Shown piece after piece: positions 36,692 to 45,752 of a DNA stretch of 64,000 nucleotides. The stretch's first letter is position 1. Each line of letters begins with the position of its first letter. Source of the stretch: CALDTK01 sp041744755 (GTDB lineage Bacteria; Bacteroidota; Bacteroidia; Chitinophagales; Saprospiraceae); the NCBI GenBank assembly GCA_041744755.1, contig JBGTKC010000119.1, positions 15,162 to 79,161 on the forward strand, written 5' to 3'. Under the pieces are notes generated by a model, which did no database searches, had not been told where the DNA came from, and saw nothing but the letters and a program-made list of their open reading frames with translations. Made by a program: the position numbers and the translations under genes.

Positions 36692-36724
36692 TTTGTATCA
36701 ATCAACAAATTGTGTTTACCTTGG
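36692..36724 (+). promoter_or_regulatory. Promoter of the hypothetical gene at 36.7 kb
   Basis: TTTG (36692-36695) and TACCTTGG (36717-36724, one base off TAnnTTTG) are 21 bp apart in an AT-rich island between divergent genes. Confidence 0.6.
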
Positions 36725-36745
36725 CAGCCGTAAAACCCACCATGC

Positions 36746-37342
36746 ATGTTTGCCCGCGTACGCACCCCAAGTCTGCTCTCCGACCCCTACTTCGGATTCA
36801 GTCTCCTAGGTCATAAGATGTTGGATTTGGTCGCGTCTGCCGCAGCGCCCAAAGGTGCGCTCGCCCGCTTGCCACTCATTCGCTACAGCTTATTGTTCAC
36901 GGTTGTGGTGGCAGGTTTTCGGTACGTCAACGTGCAGGGTGAGCAGGTAGCACCCAGAGGCGTCGAAGAGACGTCTCCAGTCCATACCGTCTCGGCGACC
37001 GCGAGCTTATTCGGTAGCTCCACATCTGAGTCCACGGCTATTAACACGGCTGCGGAACTGGCGATCCTCGAGGAGTACCGCAGGCGCGTTGCCCAGCTAT
37101 CGCTAAAATTGAACCTCGATCGCCCGACCCTCATGGCGGTGGCCCTGTTGCAGGATCGCAACCTAGGTACGGACGAGAGCCTGGATGTCGAGGGCCTCGG
37201 GATGCGGCTGGCGGCCGTTGCTGCTAAGCGGCGCCCGGTCATCCCTGGAGATTGGGTCGCGGCAGGCGCCAGTCTTTTCTCCGCTCCGGCAAGCGCCGAA
37301 CTTGCGTTGCAACATTACATCCGCCGGTACGGATTGGATTAA
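36746..37342 (+). CDS. Hypothetical protein with one membrane helix
   Basis: I do not recognise this 198-residue protein. A hydrophobic segment (about 46-58) follows about 45 residues; the rest is Ala/Leu-rich and helical (AELAILEEYRRRVAQLSLKLNLDRPTL is cited only as 77-style helix positions, about 110-135) with no catalytic motif. A clear promoter precedes it and a strong terminator follows, so it is a single-gene unit. An alternative ATG at 36818 would shorten it by 24 residues. It may be a membrane-anchored envelope protein. Confidence 0.6.
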   Translation: MFARVRTPSLLSDPYFGFSLLGHKMLDLVASAAAPKGALARLPLIRYSLLFTVVVAGFRYVNVQGEQVAPRGVEETSPVHTVSATASLFGSSTSESTAINTAAELAILEEYRRRVAQLSLKLNLDRPTLMAVALLQDRNLGTDESLDVEGLGMRLAAVAAKRRPVIPGDWVAAGASLFSAPASAELALQHYIRRYGLD

Positions 37343-37388
37343 TCCGTATGCTGGGCCACTCAATAATTCATAGTTGTTTCTCATTTCG

Positions 37389-37424
37389 AACAGCCGGCAC
37401 TCAAGGTGCTGGCTGTTTTTTTTG
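37389..37424 (+). terminator. Strong terminator after the hypothetical gene
   Basis: A 12-bp stem, AACAGCCGGCAC/GTGCTGGCTGTT (one G.T pair), with a 5-nt loop and a run of T. Confidence 0.93.
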
Positions 37425-37569
37425 GTGTCATTTGTTCTTGCCATCGAAAATCGACACTGTGTTGAAGTGAGCTCAAGCTTCGACGCAGCTTACCTTCGAC
37501 GGCTACTCGCTTACCAGAAACGGCTACGCAGCGTAGTGGGCAGAACTACTTCTACCAAAATTCCGTTAG

Positions 37570-38001
37570 CTCCCTATCCTCCTACGCCTCCTCCATATCG
37601 CGCTTGCGGGTCAGCTGCTACTCGCCACCGCTGGCGTAGTGGTGGACGCGCACTACTGCGCGGGGACCTTGGTGGACCTACAGTTGTACGACACGGCGAA
37701 GTCCTGTGGAATGGACGAGGGGGCCCCGCGGCTTCGGGACTTGGGTTCGGACAACGTTTCTGAGAAGCCATGTTGTCGCGACGAAACTAGCTTTCTCAAG
37801 TACGAGCCAACGAACGGGCAGCAAGCAGATTTGGTGGCCCCAACCACCGGGGCTGTGTTCGCTCAACTTCAGACGGGTGAGGCTTTCGCCAAAACTTATT
37901 CCGCCCCTCGCACCGGCACCGGCAACGAGTACAATCACTACGGTCCACCGCCAATACGGCGCGCCGAGCGTCAGGCCCGGCTCCAGGTGTACACCTTCTA
38001 A
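37570..38001 (+). CDS. HYC_CC_PP-family small protein, start codon unclear
   Basis: The frame reads a hydrophobic N-terminus (ILLRLLHIALAGQLLLATAGVVV), then DAHYCAGTLVD, a Cys and a CC pair (EKPCCRDE) and finally YGPPPIRR. These are the ordered marks of the HYC_CC_PP family, small Bacteroidota envelope proteins often found beside heavy-metal efflux genes, as here. A TAG at 37567 closes the frame upstream. No ATG, GTG or TTG occurs before GTG at 37639, which would remove the hydrophobic part. Either a rare start codon is used or a small frameshift has cut off the true start. A mini-hairpin repeat at 37881 is read as AFAKT. Confidence 0.6.
   Translation, partial: LPILLRLLHIALAGQLLLATAGVVVDAHYCAGTLVDLQLYDTAKSCGMDEGAPRLRDLGSDNVSEKPCCRDETSFLKYEPTNGQQADLVAPTTGAVFAQLQTGEAFAKTYSAPRTGTGNEYNHYGPPPIRRAERQARLQVYTF
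37881..37895 (-). repeat. GNRA mini-hairpin repeat, inside HYC_CC_PP gene
   Basis: Minus-strand GTTTTGGCGAAAGCC, exact consensus; read as AFAKT. Confidence 0.9.
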
Positions 38002-38153
38002 TTCGAGGGCATATTTATTCTGGGTAGCTGTCTTCGACGCGCTGCCCTTGCCCCTTTCGGGACCGCAACAACCGGTTAGCACATTCGGGTACGGTTCTGC
38101 CTCCAGGCACAGCGACACGCGCAAATCACCGCGCCCCGCCCCACCCTACGGCT

Positions 38154-41100
38154 ATGCTCTCTGGCATTATCCGGTTCTTCCTCGAGAATCGCCTCATTAC
38201 CTTCCTGCTCTTCGGCACCTTCATTGGCTGGGGGCTCGTGACGGCACCCTTCGACTTCGAGGTGCCGGGGCTGCCACGCGACCCCGTGGCCGTCGACGCG
38301 ATCCCGGACATCGGCGAGAACCAGCAGATCGTGTTCGCGGCCTGGCCCGGGCGTAGCCCGCAAGACGTCGAAGACCAGGTTACCTACCCGCTCACGAGCG
38401 CCCTGCTCGGAGTGCCCGGGGTCAAGTCCGTGCGGTCCAATTCGATGTTCGGCTTCACGAGCATCTTCCTTATTTTCAACGAGGACATCGAGTTCTACTG
38501 GTCGCGCTCCCGCGTGCTCGAGCGGCTGAATAGTCTGCCGGGCGGGGTTTTGCCGGAAGGCGTCTCCCCCACTCTCGGACCCGACGCCACGGCCCTCGGT
38601 CAGGTATTCTGGTACACCCTCGAAGGTCGCGACCCCAATACCGGCGAACCTCTCGGTGGCTTCGACCTCCACCAGCTGCGAAGCATCCAGGACTTCAACG
38701 TGCGCTACGCCCTGAGCGCCGCCGACGGTGTTGCGGACGTAGCGACCGTCGGGGGTTACCTCAAGGAGTACCAAGTGGACGTCGACCCGGAGGCCATGCG
38801 CGTCTACGGCGTCACGCTCGACCAGGTGATGCGCGCCGTCCAGAACTCCAATCTCGACGTGGGTGCCTCGACGCTCGAGGTCAACTTGGCCGAGTATTTC
38901 GTACGCGGGCTCGGCTACATCAAGAACACTGAGGATCTGGCGCAGGCCGTCGTCCGTGAGTCCGGCAACGTCCCCGTGCGGCTCTCGGACGTAGCCCGCG
39001 TCAATATCGGTCCGGCGCCCCGGCGCGGCCTGCTCGACAAGGAGGGCGCCGAAGCCGTCGGCGGCGTGGTGATCGCGCGTTTTGGTGCCAACCCGCTCGC
39101 CGTCATCAACGAGGTTAAGGAGCGAATCGCGCTGCTCGCGCCGGGCTTGCCCACCGTGACGCTGCCCGACGGTCGCGTCTCGCAGGTGACGGTCGTGCCG
39201 TACTACGACCGCTCGGGCCTCATCCACGAAACCATCGGTACGCTCGAGGAGGCGCTCACGCTCGAGATTCTCGTGACGGCCATCGTCGTCATCCTGATGT
39301 TGCTCAACCTTCGCTCCTCGCTCCTGGTGGCCAGCACCCTGCCGGTGGCGGTGCTGATGTGCTTCGTGGCGATGCGTTACCTCGGCGTGGATGCCAACGT
39401 CGTGGCGCTCTCCGGTATCGCGATCGCAATCGGAACGATGGTCGACATGAGCATCGTGTTGGTCGAGAGCATCGTGGTCCGCGTGCGCGAAGCGCGCCCG
39501 GGCGAGTCGCTTACCGACGCGATTCATGCGGCGAGCGTCGAGGTCGGCGGCGCGGTAATCACGGCCGTGGCGACCACGATCGTGAGCTTCTTGCCGGTCT
39601 TTACGATGGAGGCCGCGGAGGGCAAACTGTTTCGCCCGCTCGCCTTCACGAAGACCTTTGCGCTGGTAGCCGCGATCATAGTGGCGATTGCGCTGCTACC
39701 GGCGCTGGCGCGGGTGATCTTCGGATTGCGGATAGGTCGATCTGGCAACGGTACGAAAGCCGGACCTAGCACTGACGGAAGCGTTCCGGCCAATCCCGAA
39801 GCCGCTGGTCTAGCCGCTACCCCAAATCCGAACGCCTCGACGCGCACCGAGCCCGCTACCCCAATCTGGCGACTCGCCCTTTCCATCGGGCTCGGGCTAG
39901 TACTCATTTACCTCCTGGCCGGCCAGTGGATGCCGCTCGGCGTCGGCGCGAGCACCTTCAAAAACTTCCTCTTCGTCGCACTCGCGGTTGGCGGTTTGAT
40001 CGCCGCCTTTTGGGGGATCATCTACGTGTACGCAGACATCTTGCGATTCTTGTTGCGCTTCAAGCTCGCGTTTATATTGCTCGTGACCGCCATCGTGTGG
40101 GCGGGCGTGGTCGCCTTCCAGCGCGTCGGTGAGGAATTCATGCCGGCCCTCGGCGAGGGCAGCTTCCTGCTGATGCCGACGGCGATGCCTCACGCGGGCG
40201 TTCAGGAAAACATGGCCAACCTCCGGATGCTCGACATGGCGGTGAACTCGATTCCGGAGGTCGATGTGGTGGTGGGCAAAGCCGGTCGCGCCAATACACC
40301 GCTCGACCCGGCGCCGCTGTCGATGTACGAGAACTTGATCAGCTACAAGTCCGAGTACCGCACTGATGTGGACGGTCGTCGCGTGCGCTTCGCCTACGAC
40401 GAGGACGCCGAGGCCTACACCCGCGACGATGACGGCGAACTGATTCGGGACCCGGACGGCCGCTATTTCCGGCAGTGGCGCGACCACATCCAGAGCCCGG
40501 ATGATATCTGGGACGAGATCATCGCCGTGGCGCAGGTGCCGGGCGTGACCTCCGCCCCGAAGCTCCAGCCCATCGAGACGCGGCTCGTGATGCTACAAAC
40601 CGGCATGCGGGCGCCGATGGGCGTCAAGGTCTACGGCACGAATCTCGACACCATCGAAGCCTTCGGGCTCCGCATAGAGACTGCACTTAAAGAGGTGAGC
40701 GGCGTCAAGGACGCGGCCGTATTCGCCGACCGCATCGTCGGCAAGCCCTACCTCAACATCGAAATCGACCGCGCCGCCATTGCGCGCTACGGCCTCAGCA
40801 TCGTCGACGTGCAGCGCTACCTTCAGATGGCGGTCGGCGGGATGGCCGTCACGACCACCGTCGAGGGCCGCGAGCGCTACGCCGTGCGCCTACGCTACCC
40901 GCGCGAGCTGCGCGACGACCCGAGCTCCATCGAGCGCATCCTGATCCCACTGCCGGGTGCGATGGGCATGGGCAGGACGGTGCCTCTTGGCCAGCTCGTC
41001 ACGATCGACTACACCTCAGGTCCGCAGTCCATCAAGAGTGAGGATGGCTTCCTCGTGGGCTACGTGCTCTTCGACCGTATCGAGGGCACCGCGGAGGTCG

Positions 41101-43160
41101 AGGTGGTTCAGGCGGCGCAGGCCTACCTCAACCAGCAAATCGCGAGTGGTGACTTGCGGGTACCCGCCGGCCTGAGCTACCGGTTCGCGGGCAACTACGA
41201 GCAGCAGGTCCGGGCTTCGGCGCGCCTCGCCATCGTGGTCCCTATTGCGCTGGCGCTCATCTTTCTGATCTTGTACCTCCAGTTCAAGTCGGTGATCGTG
41301 ACGCTCATGGTCTTCTCCGGGGTGGCCGTGGCTTTCTCCGGGGGCTTCCTCATGATCGGCGCGTATTCGACGGACTGGTTCCTGAATTTCGACCTGTTCG
41401 GTACCAACTGGCGTGACTTGTTCCAGGTCCACACCATCAACCTGAGCGTCGCGGTGTGGGTAGGCTTCCTGGCGCTGTTCGGGATCGCGACCGATGACGG
41501 GGTGTTGGTGGCGACCTACCTGCGGGAGAGCTTTCGCCAAAACGAGCCCGACTCCATTCAGGATATCCGCGACGCCGTGGTCGAGGGTGGTCAGCGGCGC
41601 GTCCGTCCGGCGATGATGACGACGGCCACCACGATCCTAGCCCTGCTCCCCGTACTCACGAGTACGGGACGCGGCAGCGACATCATGCTGCCGATGGCGA
41701 TCCCGAGCTTTGGAGGCATGGCGTTGCAGGTGTTGACGATGTTTACGGTGCCTGTCCTTTGGGCACTTTGGCGTGAGACGCGCTGGCGGTGGCGCAACGG
41801 CAAGTGGAGTGGCTTCCTCGGGTTTGAATCGGCTTTCGGTAAGGGTAGGGCTTCCGCCAAAACAATCCTCATGGTCCTCGCTAGCCTCGGGACAACGGCG
41901 GCGTTGACGGTTTTGCCGAACGGCGCACAGGCCCAAACCTTGCGCGACCTCACCGACACCCTCTACGCGCGCAACCCAGACCTGCAGGCCTTGACGCTCG
42001 ACTTTCGAGCGGCGGGTCGGCTCGGCGATCAGAACGACGTATTGCCCGAACTGGAACTCGGCTTGGGCGTCTTCGCGAGCCCGGTCGAGACGCGGGTCGG
42101 GCCGCAGCTCATTCGATTTAGCGCCACGCAGATGCTGCCCTGGCCGGGGGTGCTCGCCGCCCGCCGCGCCCTGGCCGACGCCCGCGCCGCACCTATCGAA
42201 CTGGAGCGGGCCGCCTCCGAGCTGCGACTCCGCTACGCGCTCGCTATTCGGTATTACGAGGTGAGTCGCCTCGATGCCGCGGTGGCGATTCTCGCGCAGA
42301 ACGTTCGCCTGCTGGAGAGCATCGAGGCCTTCGCCCGCAGCCGCGTGCAGGCGACGGTAGGATCTACGGTGGACGTCTACCGGGCACAACTCGCCATCGC
42401 GGAGGTGGAGCAGCGGCGTGATCTCCTGCGGGCCGAGCGTATTGCCGCCGTGGCGCGGCTCAATGAATTGCTGTTGCGCACACCTGATATCGACATGGCG
42501 GCGGACTCGTTGAGCGCCGTCATTGACGCTGGGTCGGCTGCCGCCTTGCTCGACCCAAACGCCGCGGCCGAAGGTGCCCTCGAGCTACTGCAACTCGATT
42601 CCTTACTGGAAGGGCTCGACGAGCGCCAGCCCTCGCTCCAGGTGTACGCTCGGACGACTGAGATCAACCGCCGCGCGCTGGAGGTCTCCGCCCTCGACGC
42701 CCGACCGGACTTCGGCTTCGGCGTCGACTACATCGCGACCGGTCGCCGCGACGTGCCCGACCTGATGGGCAACGGCCGCGACGCGATTATCCCGCGGGCC
42801 ACGATCCGCATCCCACTTAACCGCCGTCAGTACACCGCTAAGATCGACGAAGAAACCTTCCGCATTCAGGCCATCGAAAGCCGGCTCGCCGGAGCCCGTG
42901 CACGGCTGGTGTCGGAGGCGCGCACCGCGCAGACCAACGCCGTCAAGGCCCGTATCCGGCTGGACTACCTTGCGCGACAGCTCGCGCTGCTCGTCCCGGC
43001 AATCGACGTCGCGACCACGGAGTACTCGGTCGGCCGGCGCAGCTTCGACGAGCTGCTGCGGCTGCAACTCCAGGTGTACGGCTACCGCCTCGAAGCCGTC
43101 GAAGCGGGCACGCAACTTCTCATCGCCCGCGCTGAGCTGGCCAGAATCCTCGCCCTATGA
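38154..43160 (+). CDS. CusA/CzcA heavy-metal RND pump fused to a TolC-type channel
   Basis: The 1668-residue protein joins two efflux parts. Residues 1 to about 1235 are a heavy-metal RND pump that exports Cu, Ag or similar cations with protons: early VDAIPDIGENQQIVF, then GIAIAIGTMVDMSIVLVES and the late GIATDDGVLVATY. It is longer than the usual 1040 residues because of a low-complexity linker plus added helices (about 527-650) and an acidic insert (about 733-775). Residues about 1238-1260 form an internal signal-peptide-like helix ending AQA. The rest (about 1261-1668) is a TolC-type barrel/coiled-coil protein. RND-TolC fusions are known in Bacteroidota. The cusB gene overlaps the stop by 4 bp. 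Four mini-hairpin repeats lie within. Confidence 0.92.
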   Translation: MLSGIIRFFLENRLITFLLFGTFIGWGLVTAPFDFEVPGLPRDPVAVDAIPDIGENQQIVFAAWPGRSPQDVEDQVTYPLTSALLGVPGVKSVRSNSMFGFTSIFLIFNEDIEFYWSRSRVLERLNSLPGGVLPEGVSPTLGPDATALGQVFWYTLEGRDPNTGEPLGGFDLHQLRSIQDFNVRYALSAADGVADVATVGGYLKEYQVDVDPEAMRVYGVTLDQVMRAVQNSNLDVGASTLEVNLAEYFVRGLGYIKNTEDLAQAVVRESGNVPVRLSDVARVNIGPAPRRGLLDKEGAEAVGGVVIARFGANPLAVINEVKERIALLAPGLPTVTLPDGRVSQVTVVPYYDRSGLIHETIGTLEEALTLEILVTAIVVILMLLNLRSSLLVASTLPVAVLMCFVAMRYLGVDANVVALSGIAIAIGTMVDMSIVLVESIVVRVREARPGESLTDAIHAASVEVGGAVITAVATTIVSFLPVFTMEAAEGKLFRPLAFTKTFALVAAIIVAIALLPALARVIFGLRIGRSGNGTKAGPSTDGSVPANPEAAGLAATPNPNASTRTEPATPIWRLALSIGLGLVLIYLLAGQWMPLGVGASTFKNFLFVALAVGGLIAAFWGIIYVYADILRFLLRFKLAFILLVTAIVWAGVVAFQRVGEEFMPALGEGSFLLMPTAMPHAGVQENMANLRMLDMAVNSIPEVDVVVGKAGRANTPLDPAPLSMYENLISYKSEYRTDVDGRRVRFAYDEDAEAYTRDDDGELIRDPDGRYFRQWRDHIQSPDDIWDEIIAVAQVPGVTSAPKLQPIETRLVMLQTGMRAPMGVKVYGTNLDTIEAFGLRIETALKEVSGVKDAAVFADRIVGKPYLNIEIDRAAIARYGLSIVDVQRYLQMAVGGMAVTTTVEGRERYAVRLRYPRELRDDPSSIERILIPLPGAMGMGRTVPLGQLVTIDYTSGPQSIKSEDGFLVGYVLFDRIEGTAEVEVVQAAQAYLNQQIASGDLRVPAGLSYRFAGNYEQQVRASARLAIVVPIALALIFLILYLQFKSVIVTLMVFSGVAVAFSGGFLMIGAYSTDWFLNFDLFGTNWRDLFQVHTINLSVAVWVGFLALFGIATDDGVLVATYLRESFRQNEPDSIQDIRDAVVEGGQRRVRPAMMTTATTILALLPVLTSTGRGSDIMLPMAIPSFGGMALQVLTMFTVPVLWALWRETRWRWRNGKWSGFLGFESAFGKGRASAKTILMVLASLGTTAALTVLPNGAQAQTLRDLTDTLYARNPDLQALTLDFRAAGRLGDQNDVLPELELGLGVFASPVETRVGPQLIRFSATQMLPWPGVLAARRALADARAAPIELERAASELRLRYALAIRYYEVSRLDAAVAILAQNVRLLESIEAFARSRVQATVGSTVDVYRAQLAIAEVEQRRDLLRAERIAAVARLNELLLRTPDIDMAADSLSAVIDAGSAAALLDPNAAAEGALELLQLDSLLEGLDERQPSLQVYARTTEINRRALEVSALDARPDFGFGVDYIATGRRDVPDLMGNGRDAIIPRATIRIPLNRRQYTAKIDEETFRIQAIESRLAGARARLVSEARTAQTNAVKARIRLDYLARQLALLVPAIDVATTEYSVGRRSFDELLRLQLQVYGYRLEAVEAGTQLLIARAELARILAL
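38547..38561 (+). repeat. GNRA mini-hairpin repeat (flipped stem), inside cusA-tolC
   Basis: GTTTTGCCGGAAGGC: GCC/GGC stem, GGAA loop; read as VLPEG. Confidence 0.9.
41529..41543 (-). repeat. GNRA mini-hairpin repeat, inside cusA-tolC
   Basis: Minus-strand GTTTTGGCGAAAGCT, GAAA loop, G.T-closed stem; read as SFRQN. Confidence 0.8.
41849..41863 (-). repeat. GNRA mini-hairpin repeat at the RND-TolC junction
   Basis: Minus-strand GTTTTGGCGGAAGCC, GGAA loop; read as ASAKT just before the internal signal-like helix; convergent pair with 41910. Confidence 0.9.
41910..41924 (+). repeat. Mini-hairpin repeat variant at the RND-TolC junction
   Basis: GTTTTGCCGAACGGC: GCC/GGC stem, loop GAAC; read as VLPNG within the internal signal-like helix. 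Confidence 0.75.
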
Positions 43161-45016
43161 GCAAAATCATTGTAAATGAAAGGTACCGGCCCTTGGCCTG
43201 GATAGCGCTGGGTCTCGGCTTGCTCGGCCTGACCTTCTGGCTCGGGGCGGCGCTGTTCGGCGGAGGGCACGACATGTCCGCGATGGCGGACTCTCACGAC
43301 CACGAAAGCGTAGACGTCGGCATGGTGGACGCCCAAATTTGGACCTGCTCGATGCACCCGCAGATCCAGCGCGACGAGCCAGGTCAATGCCCGATCTGCG
43401 GGATGGACCTGATCCCGATGGCGCAGAATCTCAACGCCGACCCGACGATCCTCACGATGTCGGCGGCGGCGGTGGCGATGGCGCGCGTCCAGACGAGCCC
43501 TGTGCGCGCGACGCTCGCCGCCGTCGATGAGGCAAGTGCCATGGCGACGCCCGCGCTTACGCTGAGTGGTCGCCTCTCTACCGACGAGCGTCTCGCGGCC
43601 GTGCAGTCGGCGCACGTCGCCGGACGGCTCGAGCGCCTATTCGTGAATTTCGAGGGTGAGCGCGTGCGCCAGGGTCAGGCTTTGGCTACTATTTACAGCC
43701 CCGAGCTCGTCACCGCGCAGCGCGAGCTGATCGAGGCGCTAAAATTTCGGGAATTAAATCCGGCTCTCGTCGAGGCTACGCGGCAGAAACTCCGCAACCT
43801 CAAGATATCCGCGGCCGAGATTGCGCGGATCGAGGCGAGTGGTGAGCCGCAAACCAATTTTACCGTCAAGGCTGACCAATCGGGCGTGGTCATCGACCAG
43901 CGCGTCCAACTCGGTGACTACGTCATGGCCGGCGAGCCGCTGATGATGATCACGCGACTAGATAAGCTCTGGCTGCTGCTCGACGCCTACGAGGGCGACC
44001 TGGCCAACATCCGCATCGGCGACCGGATCAGCTTTACGACCCCGGCCATCCCGGGGGAGACCTTCACGGCCCGGGTGTCGTTCATCGACCCGCTCATCGA
44101 CCCGCAGACGCGCACCGCGACTATCCGTGCGGAGGTGAGCAACGCCGGCGGGCGCCTCAAGCCAGAGATGTTCGTGCGCGCGGAACTTCAGGCGCGGGCG
44201 GCGGCGACGGTGGCGAAGGGTGGCTCGCCTTCCGGCAAAACCGTGTACGTGCCCGCGACGGCGGTGCTGTGGACCGGTCGACGCTCGGTGGTGTACGTCG
44301 AGGTGCCGGAGGCGGAGGTACCGAGCTACGAGTTCCGCGAGGTGACCCTAGGCGCGCGCGCGGGCGAGACCTATGCAGTAATGGCCGGCCTGCAGCTCGG
44401 GGAGCGCGTCGTGACCAACGGGGCCTTCAGCGTGGATGCGGCCGCGCAACTCAACAACCAGTTCTCCATGATGAATCGCAACGTCCGCATAGAGGGCGCG
44501 AATCAAACCGGGGTCGTGGCCGGTGGCGTGTCCGAGATTGTGCTGCCGGACTACCGCGCTGAGACGCCGGCGGCTTTCAAGACACAGTTGGCGGCTGTCG
44601 CCAAAACCTACCTCGCCATCAAAGATGGCCTCGTGGCCGGCAAACCGGACGTCGTAACGCGCGCCGTGGTGGGTTTTGGCGAAAGCCTTCAGAAGGTAGA
44701 TATGGGGCTGTTGAAAGGCGACGCGCACCTGTACTGGATGCAGCAACTCGGGGCCCTGACTACACACACTGCGGACTTGAGGAAAGCAACCGAGCTGGCG
44801 GACCAGCGGGAGCAGTTCGGCTTTTTGTCGCAGGCGCTGATCAATACCTTGAAAGTGTTCGGTACGGATGGCCCGGTGCTGTACGTCGACCACTGTCCCA
44901 TGGCTTTCGACGGGAAGGGGGCGGATTGGGTGAGCGCGCAGGAGGGGATCAAGAACCCTTACTTTGGCGATGTCATGCTGACTTGCGGGAGTGTGGCGGA
45001 AACACTTGCGCCATGA
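43157..45016 (+). CDS. CusB-type periplasmic adaptor with metal-binding and DUF3347 domains
   Basis: The 619-residue membrane fusion protein starts with one transmembrane helix (about 12-33). A heavy-metal-binding module follows (about 60-92), with WTCSMHP and CPICGMDL, then a CusB-like adaptor core (LSTDERLAAVQSAHVAGRLERLFV and IRIGDRISFTTPAIPG). A C-terminal DUF3347 domain (about 470-619) contains YVDHCPMAF and IKNPYFGDVMLTCG, with paired Cys/His/Met candidates for Cu binding. It links the CusA-TolC pump to periplasmic copper. It overlaps the pump gene by ATGA. Three mini-hairpin repeats lie inside, two as a convergent pair in the DUF3347 part. Confidence 0.92.
   Translation: MSKIIVNERYRPLAWIALGLGLLGLTFWLGAALFGGGHDMSAMADSHDHESVDVGMVDAQIWTCSMHPQIQRDEPGQCPICGMDLIPMAQNLNADPTILTMSAAAVAMARVQTSPVRATLAAVDEASAMATPALTLSGRLSTDERLAAVQSAHVAGRLERLFVNFEGERVRQGQALATIYSPELVTAQRELIEALKFRELNPALVEATRQKLRNLKISAAEIARIEASGEPQTNFTVKADQSGVVIDQRVQLGDYVMAGEPLMMITRLDKLWLLLDAYEGDLANIRIGDRISFTTPAIPGETFTARVSFIDPLIDPQTRTATIRAEVSNAGGRLKPEMFVRAELQARAAATVAKGGSPSGKTVYVPATAVLWTGRRSVVYVEVPEAEVPSYEFREVTLGARAGETYAVMAGLQLGERVVTNGAFSVDAAAQLNNQFSMMNRNVRIEGANQTGVVAGGVSEIVLPDYRAETPAAFKTQLAAVAKTYLAIKDGLVAGKPDVVTRAVVGFGESLQKVDMGLLKGDAHLYWMQQLGALTTHTADLRKATELADQREQFGFLSQALINTLKVFGTDGPVLYVDHCPMAFDGKGADWVSAQEGIKNPYFGDVMLTCGSVAETLAP
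44227..44241 (-). repeat. GNRA mini-hairpin repeat (flipped stem), inside cusB-like gene
   Basis: Minus-strand GTTTTGCCGGAAGGC, GGAA loop; read as PSGKT. Confidence 0.9.
44593..44607 (-). repeat. Mini-hairpin repeat variant, inside cusB-like gene (pair member)
   Basis: Minus-strand GTTTTGGCGACAGCC, stem kept, loop GACA; read as AVAKT. Confidence 0.75.
44673..44687 (+). repeat. GNRA mini-hairpin repeat, inside cusB-like gene (pair member)
   Basis: GTTTTGGCGAAAGCC, exact consensus; read as GFGES; convergent with 44593. Confidence 0.9.
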
Positions 45017-45185
45017 TTTTTAACGCACAAGTCCATAGTGGAACACGTACAGCGCGCACAGCAGGGCGGTGTTCGACAGGCTCGGCCAGTGCGCACAACT
45101 AATCCCGACACACGCCCCACCGGCGGGAGCCGGTTGAATGGCCATTCATCAATTCAATCCTTAACAACTCAACAATCGATCTCTT

Positions 45186-45752
45186 ATGAAGCCTTTCCTT
45201 TTCACCATCCTCTCCGTTTTTGCGCTTGCGAATTGCGGCAGTGATGCCTCGACGGCCAATGACGTCGAAACAGCAGGTACCGACGTGACAGCAGCCGCTG
45301 AAACCGCCCTACCCGACGCCGTCACCCAACCCTGGAACGCAGCCACGGCGTCCTACCTCGAACTCAAGGACGCGTTGGTCACAAGCGACTATGAGGCGGC
45401 CAAGCAGTCCGCGGCCGCGCTCGCGATGGCGATCGGCCAAGCAGACATGGGCGCCATGGGCGAGACGCACGACACCTGGATGGCGGCGACCCCCGACGTC
45501 CGTTCGGCCGCACAGGCCGTAGTGGACGCGGGCTCGATCGAGGACGCGCGCGTGGCTTTCAGCAAGCTGACGCCACCGATGGTGGCAGCGATAAAGCAGC
45601 TCGGCGATGGCGGGCAGGACCTCTTCGTGCAACACTGCCCGATGATCTTCGACAATGCCGGCGCCGACTGGGTGAGCAACGAGCGCGAGGTGCGCAATCC
45701 GTACTACGGCGACGCAATGCTGAAGTGCGGGAAGGTGACCGAGGAACTTTAA
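45186..45752 (+). CDS. DUF3347 lipoprotein
   Basis: The 188-residue protein has a lipoprotein-like signal (Cys about 17 in ALANCGS), an Ala/Thr-rich linker and a DUF3347 domain (about 48-188). That domain has FVQHCPMIF, NPYYGDAMLKCG and the same layout as the end of the CusB-like protein just upstream. It is probably a periplasmic copper-binding partner of the Cus pump. About 170 bp separate it from the adaptor gene. Confidence 0.87.
   Translation: MKPFLFTILSVFALANCGSDASTANDVETAGTDVTAAAETALPDAVTQPWNAATASYLELKDALVTSDYEAAKQSAAALAMAIGQADMGAMGETHDTWMAATPDVRSAAQAVVDAGSIEDARVAFSKLTPPMVAAIKQLGDGGQDLFVQHCPMIFDNAGADWVSNEREVRNPYYGDAMLKCGKVTEEL

Noticed and set aside
38076..39527. A 483-codon open frame antisense to the CusA-TolC gene
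   Set aside because: Its composition (Asp/His/Arg/Glu-rich without a fold pattern) is that of a GC-rich antisense shadow; the plus-strand gene is clearly real.
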